A stretch of 8,157 nucleotides of DNA from an uncultured Cellvibrio sp. (GTDB lineage Bacteria > Pseudomonadota > Gammaproteobacteria > Pseudomonadales > Cellvibrionaceae): positions 1 through 8,157 of the forward strand of contig CAMLRJ010000128.1 of assembly GCA_946482345.1 (NCBI GenBank), given 5' to 3'. Below the pieces are notes generated by a model. The model saw only the letters and a list, made by a program, of their open reading frames with translations. It searched no databases and was not told the DNA's origin. Positions 6,855-8,157 of this stretch are shown here, piece by piece; position 1 is the stretch's first letter, and every line of letters begins with the position of its first letter. The position numbers and the translations under genes are program-made.

Positions 6855-7065
6855 CAAGACCATACTAGATACAAAACAAAGGGAGTTCCAACTGGGCCTC
6901 AAAATACCCAAGGGTAATGCTTTACCCCATTTCAAATCATCACAGGGACGCTACACACTAACCCCCCTGCGGTGATGTTCAGCACCACCCTGAACTTAAG
7001 TATTGTTCGGATAACAGAATTCGCTAGTGCTTTTCAAATTATTTTTAAATTGTTTTGCAATTATA
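6855..7065 (-). ncRNA. Candidate structured minus-strand RNA (low confidence)
   Basis: The gap 6822-7200 holds no convincing CDS. On the minus strand a perfect TATAAT box (7065-7060) could start an RNA near 7053 that ends at the terminator 6854-6821, about 230 nt. Possible hairpins on the way are GGTGGTG/CATCACC (6971-6989, one G-U), CGCAGGG/CCCTGTG (6941-6971, one G-U; shares base 6971) and GGGTAA/TTACCC (6912-6927, perfect, 4-base loop). The -35 region is poor. The stretch could equally be the 3' untranslated region of the minus-strand gene at 7201-7533. I do not recognise a known RNA family. Confidence 0.25.
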
Positions 7066-7200
7066 CGAACTCATTGATTCTATTTGGATATAAGGAATAT
7101 TTACACCAATCAAAGCTTATTGTTATTCCTGAAAAGGCAGCCGTCGCCGCGGAAATGACGAAGAAAAATTGGAAAGACTGACGGGAAAGGCCTATACGCT

Positions 7201-7533
7201 TTATTCCTGCATGGTCAAAGTCAAAGCATCGGGAATTAAACGCTCCAGGCTGGCTGCTGTTGTTGAATGCAAGACCAATTCATGGATGTACTTATTAAGC
7301 TGCATTAATTTAACCTGAGCCACGCCAAACGATTCCGTGATGGATTCATAACGCAAGTCGTGATCCTGAACACTGAGTTTGTTTAACTCGGATAGCTCGG
7401 CGTAAATAGCCCGAATAATGTCGTAGAAGAAATCTTTATTATCCGCTGAATTGGCTTCCCAATAGGCCTTGTCCAATCCGGCCAATAGCTCTTCCAAAAT
7501 AATGATTGCTTTGGAAATCGTTGCATAACCCAT
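7201..7533 (-). CDS. Hypothetical protein, 110 residues, acidic, helical
   Basis: Not recognised. The ATG at 7533 is preceded by GGGTGA about 4 bases upstream, an acceptable ribosome binding site. The protein looks soluble and mostly alpha-helical, with no signal peptide or membrane segment, and is acidic (17 Asp/Glu against 9 Lys/Arg). Amphipathic patterns occur at about 6-24 (ISKAIIILEELLAGLDKAY), 34-53 and 67-90. A proline at 101 precedes a short tail. It has no catalytic motif that I can see. It is transcribed away from the LysE-family gene, and a possible -10 box (TATACT, minus strand, 7575-7570) lies 37 bases before the ATG. Leftward transcripts would run to the terminator at 6854-6821. 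It reads as a real gene because of its natural composition, its ribosome binding site and the lack of any competing frame, but function is unknown. Confidence 0.7.
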   Translation of the reverse strand: MGYATISKAIIILEELLAGLDKAYWEANSADNKDFFYDIIRAIYAELSELNKLSVQDHDLRYESITESFGVAQVKLMQLNKYIHELVLHSTTAASLERLIPDALTLTMQE

Positions 7534-7569
7534 ACTTCACCCATTAATACCCGGCTAATTATTTTTCCC

Positions 7570-7575
7570 AGTATA
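7570..7575 (-). promoter_or_regulatory. Possible -10 box for the 110-residue protein gene
   Basis: TATACT on the minus strand would give a leader of about 30 nt to the ATG at 7533. The -35 region 17 bases upstream (GAGGCA) fits only 3 of 6 consensus bases, so this is tentative. Confidence 0.3.
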
Positions 7576-7652
7576 GAAGGCTTTGCGCATTTTGCCTCAG
7601 GCTCATCACCTGAAGTAGTATCCGCCATTCAATAACCGCGAAGTCCGGATTT

Positions 7653-8157
7653 ATGGAAGTACTGAATTCCTTGTTTGCGTTTCTTACGCTGACTCTGCTC
7701 TTGTCTGCCAGTCCCGGCCCCGTGATGATCAACTGCATGAACGATGCGGCTCATTATGGTTTGAGACAAACCTTTCGCGCTATGCTTGGCGTCAGTCTTG
7801 GCAATTTAACCTTGATTTTGCTTTCTGCATTGGGTGTCGCTTTATTCTTGCAGAAATCGCCTGCGACGCTGATCTGGATTCAATATCTGGGCGGGGCTTA
7901 TTTAATTTATCTGGGAGTACAATTATTCCGGCTGTCGGGGATCAATCCCGGTGCGACAAAAAAATTTCAGGATTCGCGGCTTTTTCTGAAAGGTTTTCTC
8001 ATAGCCGTCACCAATCCAAAAGGTATTATTTATTTTGGTGCACTGTTTCCACAATTTATTCATCCATCACAAAACTGGGCCGTGCAATATGCCTATCTCA
8101 CATTGATTTTTTTATGTATTGATTTATGCTGGATGTTGATTTACGCCATTTCAGGTA
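7653..8157 (+). CDS. LysE/RhtB-family amino-acid or metabolite exporter (3' end outside window)
   Basis: 168 codons are visible from the ATG at 7653 to the right edge; the family is usually near 205 residues, so about 40 are missing. A TGA in frame at 7611 and no other ATG between fix the start. The protein is strongly hydrophobic with the family layout: an N-terminal membrane segment ending in SPGPVMINCMNDAAHYGLRQ (the (T/S)PGP motif), then GVSLGNLTLILLSALGVALF. Next come YLGGAYLIYLGVQLF, a polar loop, and GFLIAVTNPKGIIYFGALFPQF, the usual second signature. Members export amino acids such as lysine, threonine or homoserine lactone across the inner membrane; the substrate here cannot be told. 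It diverges from the 110-residue gene with a 119-base gap. Weak promoter-like boxes are TTGCCT (7592-7597) and TAGTAT (7616-7621), 18 bases apart. Confidence 0.9.
   Translation, partial: MEVLNSLFAFLTLTLLLSASPGPVMINCMNDAAHYGLRQTFRAMLGVSLGNLTLILLSALGVALFLQKSPATLIWIQYLGGAYLIYLGVQLFRLSGINPGATKKFQDSRLFLKGFLIAVTNPKGIIYFGALFPQFIHPSQNWAVQYAYLTLIFLCIDLCWMLIYAISG

Noticed and set aside
6972..7181. 69-residue + strand frame after panB.
   Set aside because: It has no good ribosome binding site, an odd A/T-driven composition (Phe/Ile/Leu rich then Lys rich), no recognisable motif, and it overlaps the hairpin region.

Overview
The window reads as chromosomal DNA from a gammaproteobacterium of the Pseudomonas/Cellvibrio side of the class. 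The gene order cbrA, cbrB, a CrcZ-type small RNA, pcnB, folK, panB matches the Pseudomonas cbr locus as I remember it. Three points argue against Pseudomonas proper: moderate GC content, an extra deoxynucleoside kinase gene between folK and panB, and the absence of panC after panB. A Cellvibrionaceae-like (Cellvibrio or relative) host is my best guess; this is inference from recall, not a database result. Left part (1-2788): the C-terminal half of the sensor kinase CbrA runs in from the left edge, followed 30 bases later by the complete NtrC-type sigma-54 activator CbrB. Centre (2789-3458): this 670-base stretch has no protein gene but is the most informative part of the window. In order it holds an array of TGTTAC/GTAACA half-sites (likely CbrB enhancer), a perfect match to the IHF consensus, a near-consensus sigma-54 promoter at 3024-3039, and then a roughly 330-nt RNA gene. 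That RNA carries five AAYAAYAA-type (Hfq/Crc-binding) clusters and ends in a strong intrinsic terminator at 3352-3383. Together these describe a complete CbrAB-RpoN-CrcZ carbon catabolite repression switch, in which CbrB made next door would activate an RNA that titrates Hfq/Crc. Right-centre (3459-6821): four tightly packed + strand genes follow. They are pcnB (poly(A) polymerase), folK (HPPK, folate synthesis), a deoxynucleoside kinase and panB (ketopantoate hydroxymethyltransferase, pantothenate/CoA synthesis). FolK and PanB are linked metabolically because PanB uses the folate cofactor 5,10-methylene-THF. Right part (6822-8157): a perfect hairpin after panB has its T tract on the minus strand, so it terminates leftward transcription. 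The 378 bases between panB and the next gene have no convincing CDS but do contain several hairpins and a TATAAT box on the minus strand, possibly a small RNA. A minus-strand gene for an unrecognised 110-residue acidic helical protein follows. It diverges from a + strand LysE/RhtB-family exporter gene cut by the right edge.
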